This document shows, piece by piece, positions 1 through 4,941 of a DNA stretch of 5,234 nucleotides. The first letter of the stretch is position 1; every line of letters starts with the position of its first letter. A program made the translations under genes and the position numbers. Origin of the DNA: an uncultured Atopobium sp. (GTDB lineage Bacteria > Actinomycetota > Coriobacteriia > Coriobacteriales > Atopobiaceae); the NCBI GenBank assembly GCA_937926845.1, contig CALBBS010000154.1, positions 1 through 5,234 of the forward strand, given 5' to 3'. The notes under the pieces are model-generated. The model was not told the DNA's origin, did no database searches, and worked only from the letters and a program-made list of their open reading frames with translations.

Positions 1-435
1 GTGGGCATCACACCAATTATTGCAGCGGCTCGTAAGCTTACCGAGCTAGGAGTTGAGTTTGACGCGGTCATTGGCGCACAAACTGCCGAGAAACTCTTTG
101 GAGAAGAGGATCTTCTCGCCTTGGGCGCACAGAACGTGTACGTCACAACGGATGACGGTTCTAAGGGCACCAAGGGCTTTGTAACAGCAGCTTTGGAGGA
201 ACCTTTGAGCCAAGGTGTTTGGGACGCTGTGTATACCTGCGGTCCAGAGCCTATGATGAGAAGCGTGGCCAAGCTTGCAATTGCCAACAACGTTGCCTGC
301 CAGGTTTCTATGGAGCGCATGATGAGCTGCGCCTTTGGCGCATGCAATACCTGCAATGTCCCACTTGCTAAGGGCGGCTATGCGTCTGCTTGCATGGTTG
401 GACCTGTCTTTGAGGCAAAGGAGATCGCATGGTAG
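1..435 (+). CDS. pyrK: PyrK, dihydroorotate dehydrogenase B electron-transfer subunit (C-terminal part, cut by window start)
   Basis: This subunit carries FAD and a [2Fe-2S] cluster and passes electrons from dihydroorotate oxidation in PyrD to NAD+. The visible 144 residues are roughly the C-terminal half of a family protein of about 250-270 residues. The first codon, GTG, is not a start: it supplies the Val of the nucleotide-binding motif GVGITPI, whose first Gly would lie upstream. A second NAD-binding motif, CGPEPMM, is at residues 80-86. Four cysteines at 110, 115, 118 and 131 (C-x4-C-x2-C-x12-C) match the family's [2Fe-2S] ligands, and the protein ends just after the conserved GPVF. The stop overlaps the pyrD start by 7 bases (429-435, ATGGTAG), which fits co-translation of two subunits of one enzyme. 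The function is confident; the N-terminal FAD domain is outside the window. Confidence 0.93.
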   Translation: MGITPIIAAARKLTELGVEFDAVIGAQTAEKLFGEEDLLALGAQNVYVTTDDGSKGTKGFVTAALEEPLSQGVWDAVYTCGPEPMMRSVAKLAIANNVACQVSMERMMSCAFGACNTCNVPLAKGGYASACMVGPVFEAKEIAW

Positions 436-1355
436 ATCAGGTAAAAATGGCCGTCAATCTTGGCGGTATCCAGATGAAAAATCCTATCAATACTGCTGCG
501 GGTACCTTTGGCTACGGTTGGCAGTTTGAGGGTTTCTACGACGTTTCTCTGCTTGGCGCCATCACTATGAAAGGTGTTGCCCGCGTTCCTTGGGAAGGAA
601 ACCCAGCTCCTCGTATGTGCGAGCTCAACGGCGGCATGATGAACAGCGTTGGCCTTGCTAACCCTGGAGTGGACTATTTTATCGCCCACACTGATGACTA
701 CATGAAAGATCTTGAAGGTCGTGGTACGCGCGTCATCATGCAGATGGCGGCACACTCCGTTCAGGAGATGATTGATGTTGTCGAGCGTGTTGAAGAGCTA
801 CATCCACATATCTCAGCTATTGAGCTTAACGTGAGTTGTCCAAATCTCGAGAAGGGCGGCAAGCCCCTCGGCGGTACTCCAGAGCAGGCTACAGAGATTA
901 TGAAGGCAGTTCGTCCTCTGACAAAGCTGCCCATTCTGGTTAAGATGGCCCCCGTCAACGTTGCCGAGATTGGTAAAGCTTTTGAGGCCGCAGGCGCTGA
1001 TGGTCTTACGCTCATCAACTCTATTCCAGGCATGTCAATTAACGTCCACACAAGAAAGAGCAGGCTCTCTAAGCCAACTGGCGGTCTTAGTGGTCCTCTC
1101 TGCCATAACGCTGCAGTTCGCATGGTTTGGGAGTGCGCTCAGGCTGTCTCCATTCCTATCTGCGGCGTTGGCGGCGTAGAAACGGGCGAGGATGCTGCAG
1201 AGTTTATCCTTGCGGGCGCAACGGCTGTCTCGGTGGGTTCTGCAAACCTTTACGACCCAATGTGCGCTCCACGTATTCTGAACGAGCTTACTGACTGGGC
1301 AAAGTCTCAGGGAGTATCTGACATCCACGAGCTGATTGGAGCTGTTGAATGCTAA
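429..1355 (+). CDS. pyrD: PyrD, dihydroorotate dehydrogenase class 1B catalytic subunit
   Basis: This cytosolic FMN enzyme oxidises dihydroorotate to orotate, the fourth step of UMP synthesis. The 308-residue length is typical. Visible features are AAGTFGYG (23-30) in the N-terminal FMN region, Lys48 in MKGV, EGNPAPR (56-62), NSVGLANPG (72-80), ELNVSCPN (132-139) with Cys137 as the catalytic base, VKMAPVN (171-177), INSIPGM (196-202), GGLSGP (218-223), and the C-terminal phosphate-binding region GVGGVETGEDA (246-256) followed by VSVGSANL. A cysteine rather than serine base, plus the adjacent pyrK, identifies class 1B, which reduces NAD+ through PyrK rather than using fumarate or quinone. The start is supported by AAAGGAG at 417-423, 5 bases upstream. 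The gene overlaps pyrK and pyrF by 7 bases each. Confidence 0.96.
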   Translation: MVDQVKMAVNLGGIQMKNPINTAAGTFGYGWQFEGFYDVSLLGAITMKGVARVPWEGNPAPRMCELNGGMMNSVGLANPGVDYFIAHTDDYMKDLEGRGTRVIMQMAAHSVQEMIDVVERVEELHPHISAIELNVSCPNLEKGGKPLGGTPEQATEIMKAVRPLTKLPILVKMAPVNVAEIGKAFEAAGADGLTLINSIPGMSINVHTRKSRLSKPTGGLSGPLCHNAAVRMVWECAQAVSIPICGVGGVETGEDAAEFILAGATAVSVGSANLYDPMCAPRILNELTDWAKSQGVSDIHELIGAVEC

Positions 1356-2080
1356 CAGACGAGCAGGCACGCGACGCCGTTATTGTTGCGCTTGATTGCA
1401 CAAGAGAAAGAGCTCTGGAGCTCACCGATCTTCTCGCCGGTCATGCACGCTGGGTTAAGGTTGGCATGACGCTTTTTTATCGCTACGGACCCTCGATGGT
1501 AGATGAGATGCACGCTCGTGGCTTCAAGGTGTTTCTTGACCTCAAGGTACATGACATTCCATTCCAGGTCAAAGGCGCTGTCCACTCTGCATCGCTTTCT
1601 GGTGCAGACATCTTATCTATCCACGGCCTGGGAACCGCTCAGATGATTTCTGCTGGTCACGAGGGTGCAGAAGAGGCTGCAGCAGAGCGCGGCGTTGATG
1701 AGTCTGGCCGTACCAAACTGGTGGCTATCTCTGTGCTTACCAGCATGGATGAGGACGCGCTCCACTCCATTGGCGTAGACGGATCTATTAAGGATGAAGT
1801 TGCTCGTTTGGCGTCTCTTTCTTACAATGCTGGTGCCGATGGAATTGTCTGCTCACCTCAGGAAGCACAGGAGATGAGAGAGCTTTTGGGACCGAATGCA
1901 CTCATCGTGACCCCTGGAGTTCGTCCAGAAGGTGCCGAGAAGGGCGATCAGGTCAGAATCTCGACACCTTCAGCCGCAATTAAGGCCGGAGCAAGCAAGT
2001 TGGTAGTTGGTAGGCCAATTACCTGCGCAAACGATCCAGTCGAAGCATTTGAATCCATCATTTCTGAGCTCAAAAATTAA
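1349..2080 (+). CDS. pyrF: PyrF, orotidine-5'-phosphate decarboxylase
   Basis: This TIM-barrel enzyme decarboxylates OMP to UMP, the last step of de novo pyrimidine synthesis. The 243-residue product is normal in length for the short (group 1) bacterial form. Catalytic and binding residues are in place: Asp16 in VALDC, Lys37 in VKVG, and the DxKxxD active-site motif with Asp64, Lys66 and Asp69 (DLKVHDI). The C-terminal phosphate-binding segments are TPGVRPEG (188-195) and VVGRPIT (219-225, Arg222). The ATG at 1349 overlaps the pyrD stop (ATGCTAA, 1349-1355) and has GGAG at 1338-1341, 7 bases upstream. In many genomes pyrE follows, but here the next gene is mihF after 163 bases, so orotate phosphoribosyltransferase must be encoded elsewhere. 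Confidence 0.96.
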   Translation: MLTDEQARDAVIVALDCTRERALELTDLLAGHARWVKVGMTLFYRYGPSMVDEMHARGFKVFLDLKVHDIPFQVKGAVHSASLSGADILSIHGLGTAQMISAGHEGAEEAAAERGVDESGRTKLVAISVLTSMDEDALHSIGVDGSIKDEVARLASLSYNAGADGIVCSPQEAQEMRELLGPNALIVTPGVRPEGAEKGDQVRISTPSAAIKAGASKLVVGRPITCANDPVEAFESIISELKN

Positions 2081-2110
2081 CGGAAGTTGTTGGAATTGTG
2101 GTGAACAGGT

Positions 2111-2139
2111 GGTTTTTGATGCGGAAATATTAAAAAACC
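2111..2139. repeat. AT-rich inverted repeat after pyrF (weak)
   Basis: GGTTTTT (2111-2117) is the exact reverse complement of AAAAACC (2133-2139), with a 15-base spacer. It sits 30 bases after the pyrF stop, where a terminator would be expected. However, the stem is mostly A-U and no U-tract follows on either strand, so it is not a convincing rho-independent terminator. It could be an mRNA 3' structure or chance. Confidence 0.3.
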
Positions 2140-2147
2140 CCTTGTAA

Positions 2148-2159
2148 ATAACGTGTTAT
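2148..2159. repeat. Short palindrome ATAAC-GT-GTTAT upstream of mihF
   Basis: Two 5-base arms are separated by 2 bases, giving a compact 12-base dyad of the size of a repressor half-site pair. It lies about 14 bases upstream of the candidate mihF -35 element. No known operator was recognised, and arms this short also arise by chance. Confidence 0.25.
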
Positions 2160-2172
2160 GTGGCAAACTATT

Positions 2173-2201
2173 TTGCTGAAGTGCAAAAGGCACATTAAAT
2201 T
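2173..2201 (+). promoter_or_regulatory. Candidate promoter for the mihF-gmk-rpoZ-thiI operon
   Basis: TTGCTG (2173-2178), a 17-base spacer and TAAATT (2196-2201) give 3/6 and 4/6 matches to the sigma-70-type consensus. Transcription would start near 2207, just before or within the inverted repeat at 2205-2225. The spacer contains a small dyad, GTGC-AAAAG-GCAC (2181-2193). The match is weak. The case rests mainly on location: this is the only gap large enough for a promoter ahead of an operon expected to be highly expressed. Readthrough from pyrF is an alternative, since no good terminator was found. Confidence 0.25.
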
Positions 2202-2204
2202 GAG

Positions 2205-2225
2205 TTTCGTATATGAAGTACGAAA
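2205..2225 (+). promoter_or_regulatory. 7-base inverted repeat in the mihF leader (possible hairpin or operator)
   Basis: TTTCGTA (2205-2211) and TACGAAA (2219-2225) are perfect reverse complements around the 7-base spacer TATGAAG. The element ends 9 bases before the mihF Shine-Dalgarno sequence, which stays unpaired. If transcription starts near 2207, it would form a 5'-terminal stem-loop of the kind that can stabilise mRNA. As DNA it could bind a dimeric regulator. Neither role is shown by the sequence. Confidence 0.35.
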
Positions 2226-2234
2226 ACGATGTTT

Positions 2235-2240
2235 GGAGGA
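2235..2240 (+). promoter_or_regulatory. Strong ribosome binding site that sets the mihF start
   Basis: GGAGGA lies 3 bases before the ATG at 2244, with its GGAGG core 4 bases away. An in-frame ATG at 2229 would put this site inside the coding region and add five residues not found in the family. The site therefore decides in favour of 2244. Confidence 0.8.
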
Positions 2241-2243
2241 ACA

Positions 2244-2552
2244 ATGGCTCTACCTACACTTACCGATGAGCAGCGCAAGGCAGCACTTGAGAAGGCAGCT
2301 CAGGCTCGTCACGCTCGTGCAGAGCTTCGCGAGAAGGTTAAGACTGGTAAGGTCTCCCTTAAAGAGGTCCTTGATTCTACCGATCCTATTGCTGAGCGTA
2401 TGAAGGTTTCCGCTCTTATCGAGTCCCTTCCTGGCTATGGCAAGGCAAAGGCAGCAAAGATTATGGACGAGCTCGGAATTTCCGCAACTCGCCGCGTTAA
2501 GGGCCTTGGCGCTCGTCAGCGTGAGCAGCTCCTCGAGGCACTGACCAAGTAG
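2244..2552 (+). CDS. mihF: Actinobacterial integration host factor (mIHF), nucleoid-associated DNA-binding protein
   Basis: This small basic protein binds and bends DNA, compacting the nucleoid and affecting supercoiling and global transcription. It is unrelated in fold to the enterobacterial IHF/HU heterodimer and is characteristic of Actinobacteria. With the start at 2244 the product has 102 residues, close to the mycobacterial protein of about 105. It begins MALPTLTDEQRKAALEKAA, nearly identical to the mycobacterial N-terminus as I recall it. Residues 1-32 form a charged N-terminal helix. The C-terminal half carries the helix-two-turn-helix DNA-binding region: MKVSALIESLPGYGKAKA (53-70), then MDELGIS and RRVKGLGARQRE (83-94). 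All nine Arg codons are CGC or CGT, suggesting high expression. The stop overlaps the gmk start by one base, matching the mihF-gmk-rpoZ order known from mycobacteria. Confidence 0.95.
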   Translation: MALPTLTDEQRKAALEKAAQARHARAELREKVKTGKVSLKEVLDSTDPIAERMKVSALIESLPGYGKAKAAKIMDELGISATRRVKGLGARQREQLLEALTK

Positions 2553-3130
2553 TGGCTCGTTCAGCCAAACTTTTTGTAGTATCTGGACCGTCAGGTGTAG
2601 GAAAAGGAACGCTTGTCTCTCTATTGAGGGACAAGCGCCCAAACCTAGGCCTGACGGTTTCGGCTACTACACGCTCTCCACGACCAGGAGAAGTCGATGG
2701 AGTTGCGTATTATTTTCTCTCCGATGAAGAATTTAAAAAGCGCGTTGATGCTGGTGAATTCCTTGAGTGGGCTCATGTTCATGGCCATTGCTATGGCACG
2801 CTCAAATCCGAGGTTGATCGCCTGATTTCTGCAGGTCAGTCTGTTGTTCTAGAGATTGACGTTCAGGGTGGACTTATGGTCCACAAACAATATCCCAACG
2901 CCATTCTCGTCTTTATTAAGCCACCTTCATTTGAAGAGCTTGAACAGCGTCTTAGAGGTCGCGGTACAGAAGACGAGAAGACCATTTCTACGAGACTTTC
3001 TAATGCTTCGCGTGAAATGGAGTATGCAAACGACTATACTGTTTGCATTGTGAACGACAACCTTGAGTCTGCTCTGAGCAAGCTCGAGGAAGTTTTTGAT
3101 GACTATGAATCAGACGGAGGTCAGCTTTAA
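2552..3130 (+). CDS. gmk: Guanylate kinase
   Basis: This cytosolic enzyme phosphorylates GMP to GDP with ATP, feeding GTP, dGTP and (p)ppGpp pools. The 192-residue length is typical. The P-loop SGPSGVGKGT is at 11-20. GMP-binding residues are visible as Arg41 and Arg44 (TTRSPRPGE), Tyr53, Glu72, Tyr81 and Thr83 (LEWAHVHGHCYGT) and Asp103 (EIDVQGG). The lid region contains RLRGRGTEDE (133-142) and the C-terminal helix starts at NDNLESA (168-174). The usual GNYYG reads GHCYG here, but the phosphate-binding second Tyr is kept. The GTG start at 2552 shares one base with the mihF stop (TAGTG). It has no good Shine-Dalgarno sequence, only GAGG 13 bases away, so translation is probably coupled to mihF. 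No other start would leave the P-loop in place. Confidence 0.96.
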   Translation: MARSAKLFVVSGPSGVGKGTLVSLLRDKRPNLGLTVSATTRSPRPGEVDGVAYYFLSDEEFKKRVDAGEFLEWAHVHGHCYGTLKSEVDRLISAGQSVVLEIDVQGGLMVHKQYPNAILVFIKPPSFEELEQRLRGRGTEDEKTISTRLSNASREMEYANDYTVCIVNDNLESALSKLEEVFDDYESDGGQL

Positions 3131-3414
3131 TGTCTGTTATTAAGCCTGAGATTGACAGCCTGCTTGAGAAAACTGAGCAGAATCCATTCTTGCTTTGCTC
3201 TCTTGCTTCTAAGCGTGCTTGCGATATTAACAATATGCTTCACGGTCAGCACCTGCGCGTAACCGCTGTTCAGGATTTTGATGACATTACTACTGTTGCA
3301 AGTGGTAAAGATTCTGTCTCTATTGCTATGAAAGAGATTAACGACGGCACCCTTGGCTTTGTTAAAGATTCTTTTGACGAGGCTATTAAAGGCGAGAACA
3401 CCATCGTTTACTAA
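3130..3414 (+). CDS. rpoZ: RNA polymerase omega subunit
   Basis: Omega binds the beta' subunit and helps assemble and stabilise RNA polymerase; in some bacteria it contributes to the (p)ppGpp response. The product has 94 residues, within the family range of about 70-110. The omega core is recognisable as NPFLLCSLASKRACDIN (18-34), matching the family's conserved R-A-x-x-I/L-N helix, and SVSIAMKEINDGTL (62-75), matching the A-x-x-E-I-x-x-G segment. The sequence is divergent, so the gmk-rpoZ order strengthens the call. ATG at 3130 overlaps the gmk stop by one base (TAATG). Unlike gmk it has its own strong GGAGG site at 3116-3120, 9 bases upstream, so it can be initiated independently. Confidence 0.9.
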   Translation: MSVIKPEIDSLLEKTEQNPFLLCSLASKRACDINNMLHGQHLRVTAVQDFDDITTVASGKDSVSIAMKEINDGTLGFVKDSFDEAIKGENTIVY

Positions 3415-3419
3415 GAGTT

Positions 3420-4664
3420 ATGACTGAAAGAGTATGTCTGGTTCACTACCACGAAATTGGTTTAAAGGGTAAGAACCGATCCACTTTTGAAAATCAGTTG
3501 GTAACAAATTTGCGACGAGCCCTCCGACACTTTCCAGTGGCGGGGGTTTCTCGCATTTCTGGCTATCTTCTTGTAGAAACCACTGATAAACAAGCAACTG
3601 AAGAGCTGCAACATGCTGTGGCTCAGGTTCCTGGCGTTGCACGTGCTTCTTTGGCGTATCGTTGTGGCTTAGATGAGCAGGAGTTTTGCAACGCCGCCGT
3701 GAAGGCGCTGGGGGAGTCCGGTGACTTTACTACGTTTAAAGTGCATGCTCGTCGTTCCTCAACGATCTATCCAAAGCATTCCATTGAGATTAACCAGCTT
3801 GTAGGCGCAGTCCTTTGCGAGAATTTCCCTGATAAAAAAGTTCTGATGCATAATCCGGATATGACGGTCTATGTACACGTTGTTCAGGGTAACGCCTACG
3901 TTTACGCTGCATCTATTCACGGCGTTGGTGGTCTTCCTGTTGGTACTGCGGGTAAGGTTGTGTCTCTTCTTTCTAGCGGTATAGATTCGCCTGTTGCCAC
4001 ATGGATGGTTGGTCGTAGGGGAGCTACGGTTATTCCCGTCCACTTCTCTGGCCGCCCTATGACTTCCGATACCAGCGAATATCTGTGCCAGGATATCATT
4101 GAGGCTCTTGAGCCTGCTGGTCTTATTGGCAGAATGTATGTTGTGCCCTTTGGTGAGCACCAGCGTGAGATTTCCCTTGCTGTTCCACAGGCTCTTCGTG
4201 TCATTATGTATCGTCGCGTGATGTACATCATTGCACAGAAGATTGCAGAGCTTGAGGGCGCTAAAGCCCTGGTAACTGGCGAGTCACTTGGTCAAGTTGC
4301 TTCTCAGACGCTTGATAACATTGCTGCTGTCAACGAGGCAGTCACCATACCTGTTTTGAGGCCTCTGATTGGCTCTGACAAGCAAGAAATCATCCGTCGC
4401 GCTCAAGATATCAACACGTTTGATATCTCAACGCAGACGGCTCCAGATTGCTGCACATTGTTTATGCCTCGCCGTCCTGAGACTCATGCAAGAATGCGAG
4501 AAGTTCTTGAAGCATGGAATTCCTTTGACCATGAAGCCATGATTGATGACCTTATGCAGCATATTGAGTATATTGACTTTAGTCAGTGTCCTTCATATAA
4601 GCCACCTAAAAAGCTTGCTGCTCGTCATAGAGAACTTGCTCCTGCAGAGTTTATTACTGACTAG
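3420..4664 (+). CDS. thiI: ThiI, tRNA uracil-8 4-sulfurtransferase (no rhodanese domain)
   Basis: ThiI adenylates U8 of tRNA and transfers sulfur to give 4-thiouridine; in some bacteria it also serves thiazole synthesis for thiamine. Residues 1-55 are the N-terminal ferredoxin-like domain (HYHEIGLKGKNR, 9-20). Residues about 60-165 are the THUMP RNA-binding domain, and about 175-400 the PP-loop ATPase with SSGIDSP at 185-191 and ALVTGESLGQVASQT at 283-297. DCCTLFMPRRPET (343-355) contains the catalytic region, with adjacent Cys344 and Cys345. The protein ends at 414 residues without the C-terminal rhodanese domain of the E. coli form, so it resembles the short B. subtilis type, which takes sulfur directly from a cysteine desulfurase. 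The gene lies 5 bases after rpoZ. Its ribosome binding site is poor (AAGAG at 3413-3417, only 2 bases from ATG), suggesting coupling to rpoZ. Confidence 0.95.
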   Translation: MTERVCLVHYHEIGLKGKNRSTFENQLVTNLRRALRHFPVAGVSRISGYLLVETTDKQATEELQHAVAQVPGVARASLAYRCGLDEQEFCNAAVKALGESGDFTTFKVHARRSSTIYPKHSIEINQLVGAVLCENFPDKKVLMHNPDMTVYVHVVQGNAYVYAASIHGVGGLPVGTAGKVVSLLSSGIDSPVATWMVGRRGATVIPVHFSGRPMTSDTSEYLCQDIIEALEPAGLIGRMYVVPFGEHQREISLAVPQALRVIMYRRVMYIIAQKIAELEGAKALVTGESLGQVASQTLDNIAAVNEAVTIPVLRPLIGSDKQEIIRRAQDINTFDISTQTAPDCCTLFMPRRPETHARMREVLEAWNSFDHEAMIDDLMQHIEYIDFSQCPSYKPPKKLAARHRELAPAEFITD

Positions 4665-4678
4665 GATATTTCCACTGC

Positions 4679-4691
4679 TCAAAACTTTTGA
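4679..4691. repeat. Small palindrome TCAAAA-C-TTTTGA after thiI
   Basis: Six-base arms flank a single base, 15 bases after the thiI stop and 25 bases before the terminator stem. It could be an operator-like dyad or a chance A/T-rich palindrome. A one-base centre cannot form an RNA loop without opening the inner pairs. Confidence 0.2.
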
Positions 4692-4716
4692 ACGCTTTGC
4701 TCAGATGCATTTTTAG

Positions 4717-4745
4717 AATCCGCTCCGTAAAAGGGCGGATTTTTT
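4717..4745 (+). terminator. Rho-independent terminator of the mihF-gmk-rpoZ-thiI operon
   Basis: AATCCGC (4717-4723) pairs perfectly with GCGGATT (4735-4741). A U-G pair and a C-G pair can extend the stem inwards to 9 pairs with a 7-base loop. A run of six T residues (4740-4745) begins at the foot of the stem. It lies 52 bases after the thiI stop. No matching T-tract exists for the other strand, so it acts in the + direction only and should separate the operon from the gene at 4929. Confidence 0.88.
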
Positions 4746-4786
4746 ATGCAAGTGGTTTGATAATCTTATTTAGCGCAATTCTGTAC

Positions 4787-4815
4787 TTGTTAGTTTGTGC
4801 AACATATCTGGTAAT
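4787..4815 (+). promoter_or_regulatory. Candidate promoter for the gene at 4929 (weak)
   Basis: TTGTTA (4787-4792) and GGTAAT (4810-4815), 17 bases apart, each match 4/6 of the sigma-70-type consensus; the leader would be about 107 bases. The -10 lies inside the left arm of the inverted repeat at 4808-4841. Alternatives of similar strength are TTAAAA (4873-4878) with ACTAAT (4896-4901), and TTCTCA (4886-4891) with TATAAA (4909-4914). The last would start transcription within the Shine-Dalgarno sequence. A promoter somewhere here is expected because a terminator precedes the gene, but the choice is uncertain. Confidence 0.22.
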
Positions 4816-4841
4816 TGTTGATAACTGTGTCAGATTACCAG
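4808..4841. repeat. 8-base inverted repeat CTGGTAAT...ATTACCAG
   Basis: CTGGTAAT (4808-4815) and ATTACCAG (4834-4841) are perfect reverse complements with an 18-base spacer. The left arm covers a candidate -10 element, so the dyad could be an operator; as RNA it could be a hairpin. A second small repeat, CAACA (4800-4804) with TGTTG (4816-4820), overlaps it, and the two RNA stems could not both form. Confidence 0.35.
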
Positions 4842-4911
4842 CAGTTTTAGGACAAAGCTATTAGATGAATCTTTAAAAGTAGTGCTTCTCATTACACTAA
4901 TAGTTGAATAT

Positions 4912-4941
4912 AAATCTGAGGTGATTGTATGGCTCAGATTT
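4912..4941 (+). promoter_or_regulatory. 9-base inverted repeat around the start codon at 4929
   Basis: AAATCTGAG (4912-4920) and CTCAGATTT (4933-4941) are perfect reverse complements with a 12-base spacer. The spacer holds the rest of the ribosome binding site and the ATG (4929-4931). In mRNA this would be a stem-loop with the start codon in the loop and the GAG of the Shine-Dalgarno sequence in the stem, a layout that can lower or switch translation initiation. As DNA it is also a plausible operator. The pairing is seen directly; the role is inferred. Confidence 0.5.
4918..4925 (+). promoter_or_regulatory. Ribosome binding site GAGGTGAT for the gene at 4929
   Basis: GAGGTGAT is a full 8-base complement to the 3' end of bacterial 16S rRNA and ends 3 bases before the ATG at 4929. 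It sets the start confidently. Its first three bases lie in the left arm of the inverted repeat at 4912-4941. Confidence 0.75.

Noticed and set aside
1..3. GTG at the first base as a start codon for the first gene
   Set aside because: It encodes the Val of the conserved GVGITPI motif in the middle of PyrK; the gene is cut by the window edge.
378..755. 125-codon open frame on the minus strand
   Set aside because: It lies antisense within pyrK/pyrD with no recognisable motif; a shadow of codon bias in the real genes.
761..1370. Two minus-strand open frames (761-1123 and 1035-1370)
   Set aside because: Both are antisense to pyrD, a well-supported gene, and encode no recognisable protein.
109..1438. 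12-base direct repeat GATCTTCTCGCC at 109-120 and 1427-1438
   Set aside because: Both copies are in coding sequence of unrelated genes and reflect shared codon choice; no mobile-element features surround them.
2111..2139. Inverted repeat after pyrF as a rho-independent terminator
   Set aside because: The stem is mostly A-U and no T-tract follows, so it does not meet the usual criteria.
2229..2243. In-frame ATG at 2229 as the mihF start
   Set aside because: The strong GGAGGA site lies after it, and the added residues MFGGT are not part of the conserved MALPxLTDEQ N-terminus.
2158..2403. 81-codon + strand open frame covering the mihF leader and 5' end
   Set aside because: It is out of frame with mihF, whose protein is clearly recognisable, and has no ribosome site.
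2250..2642. 130-codon minus-strand open frame
   Set aside because: Antisense to mihF and gmk; no family features.
3759..4231. Minus-strand open frames (3759-4160 and 3917-4231) inside thiI
   Set aside because: Antisense to conserved THUMP and PP-loop coding sequence; the translations look random.
4886..4914. TTCTCA/TATAAA as the main promoter of the gene at 4929
   Set aside because: Transcription would begin about 4921, inside the ribosome binding site, giving almost no leader. Kept only as an alternative.
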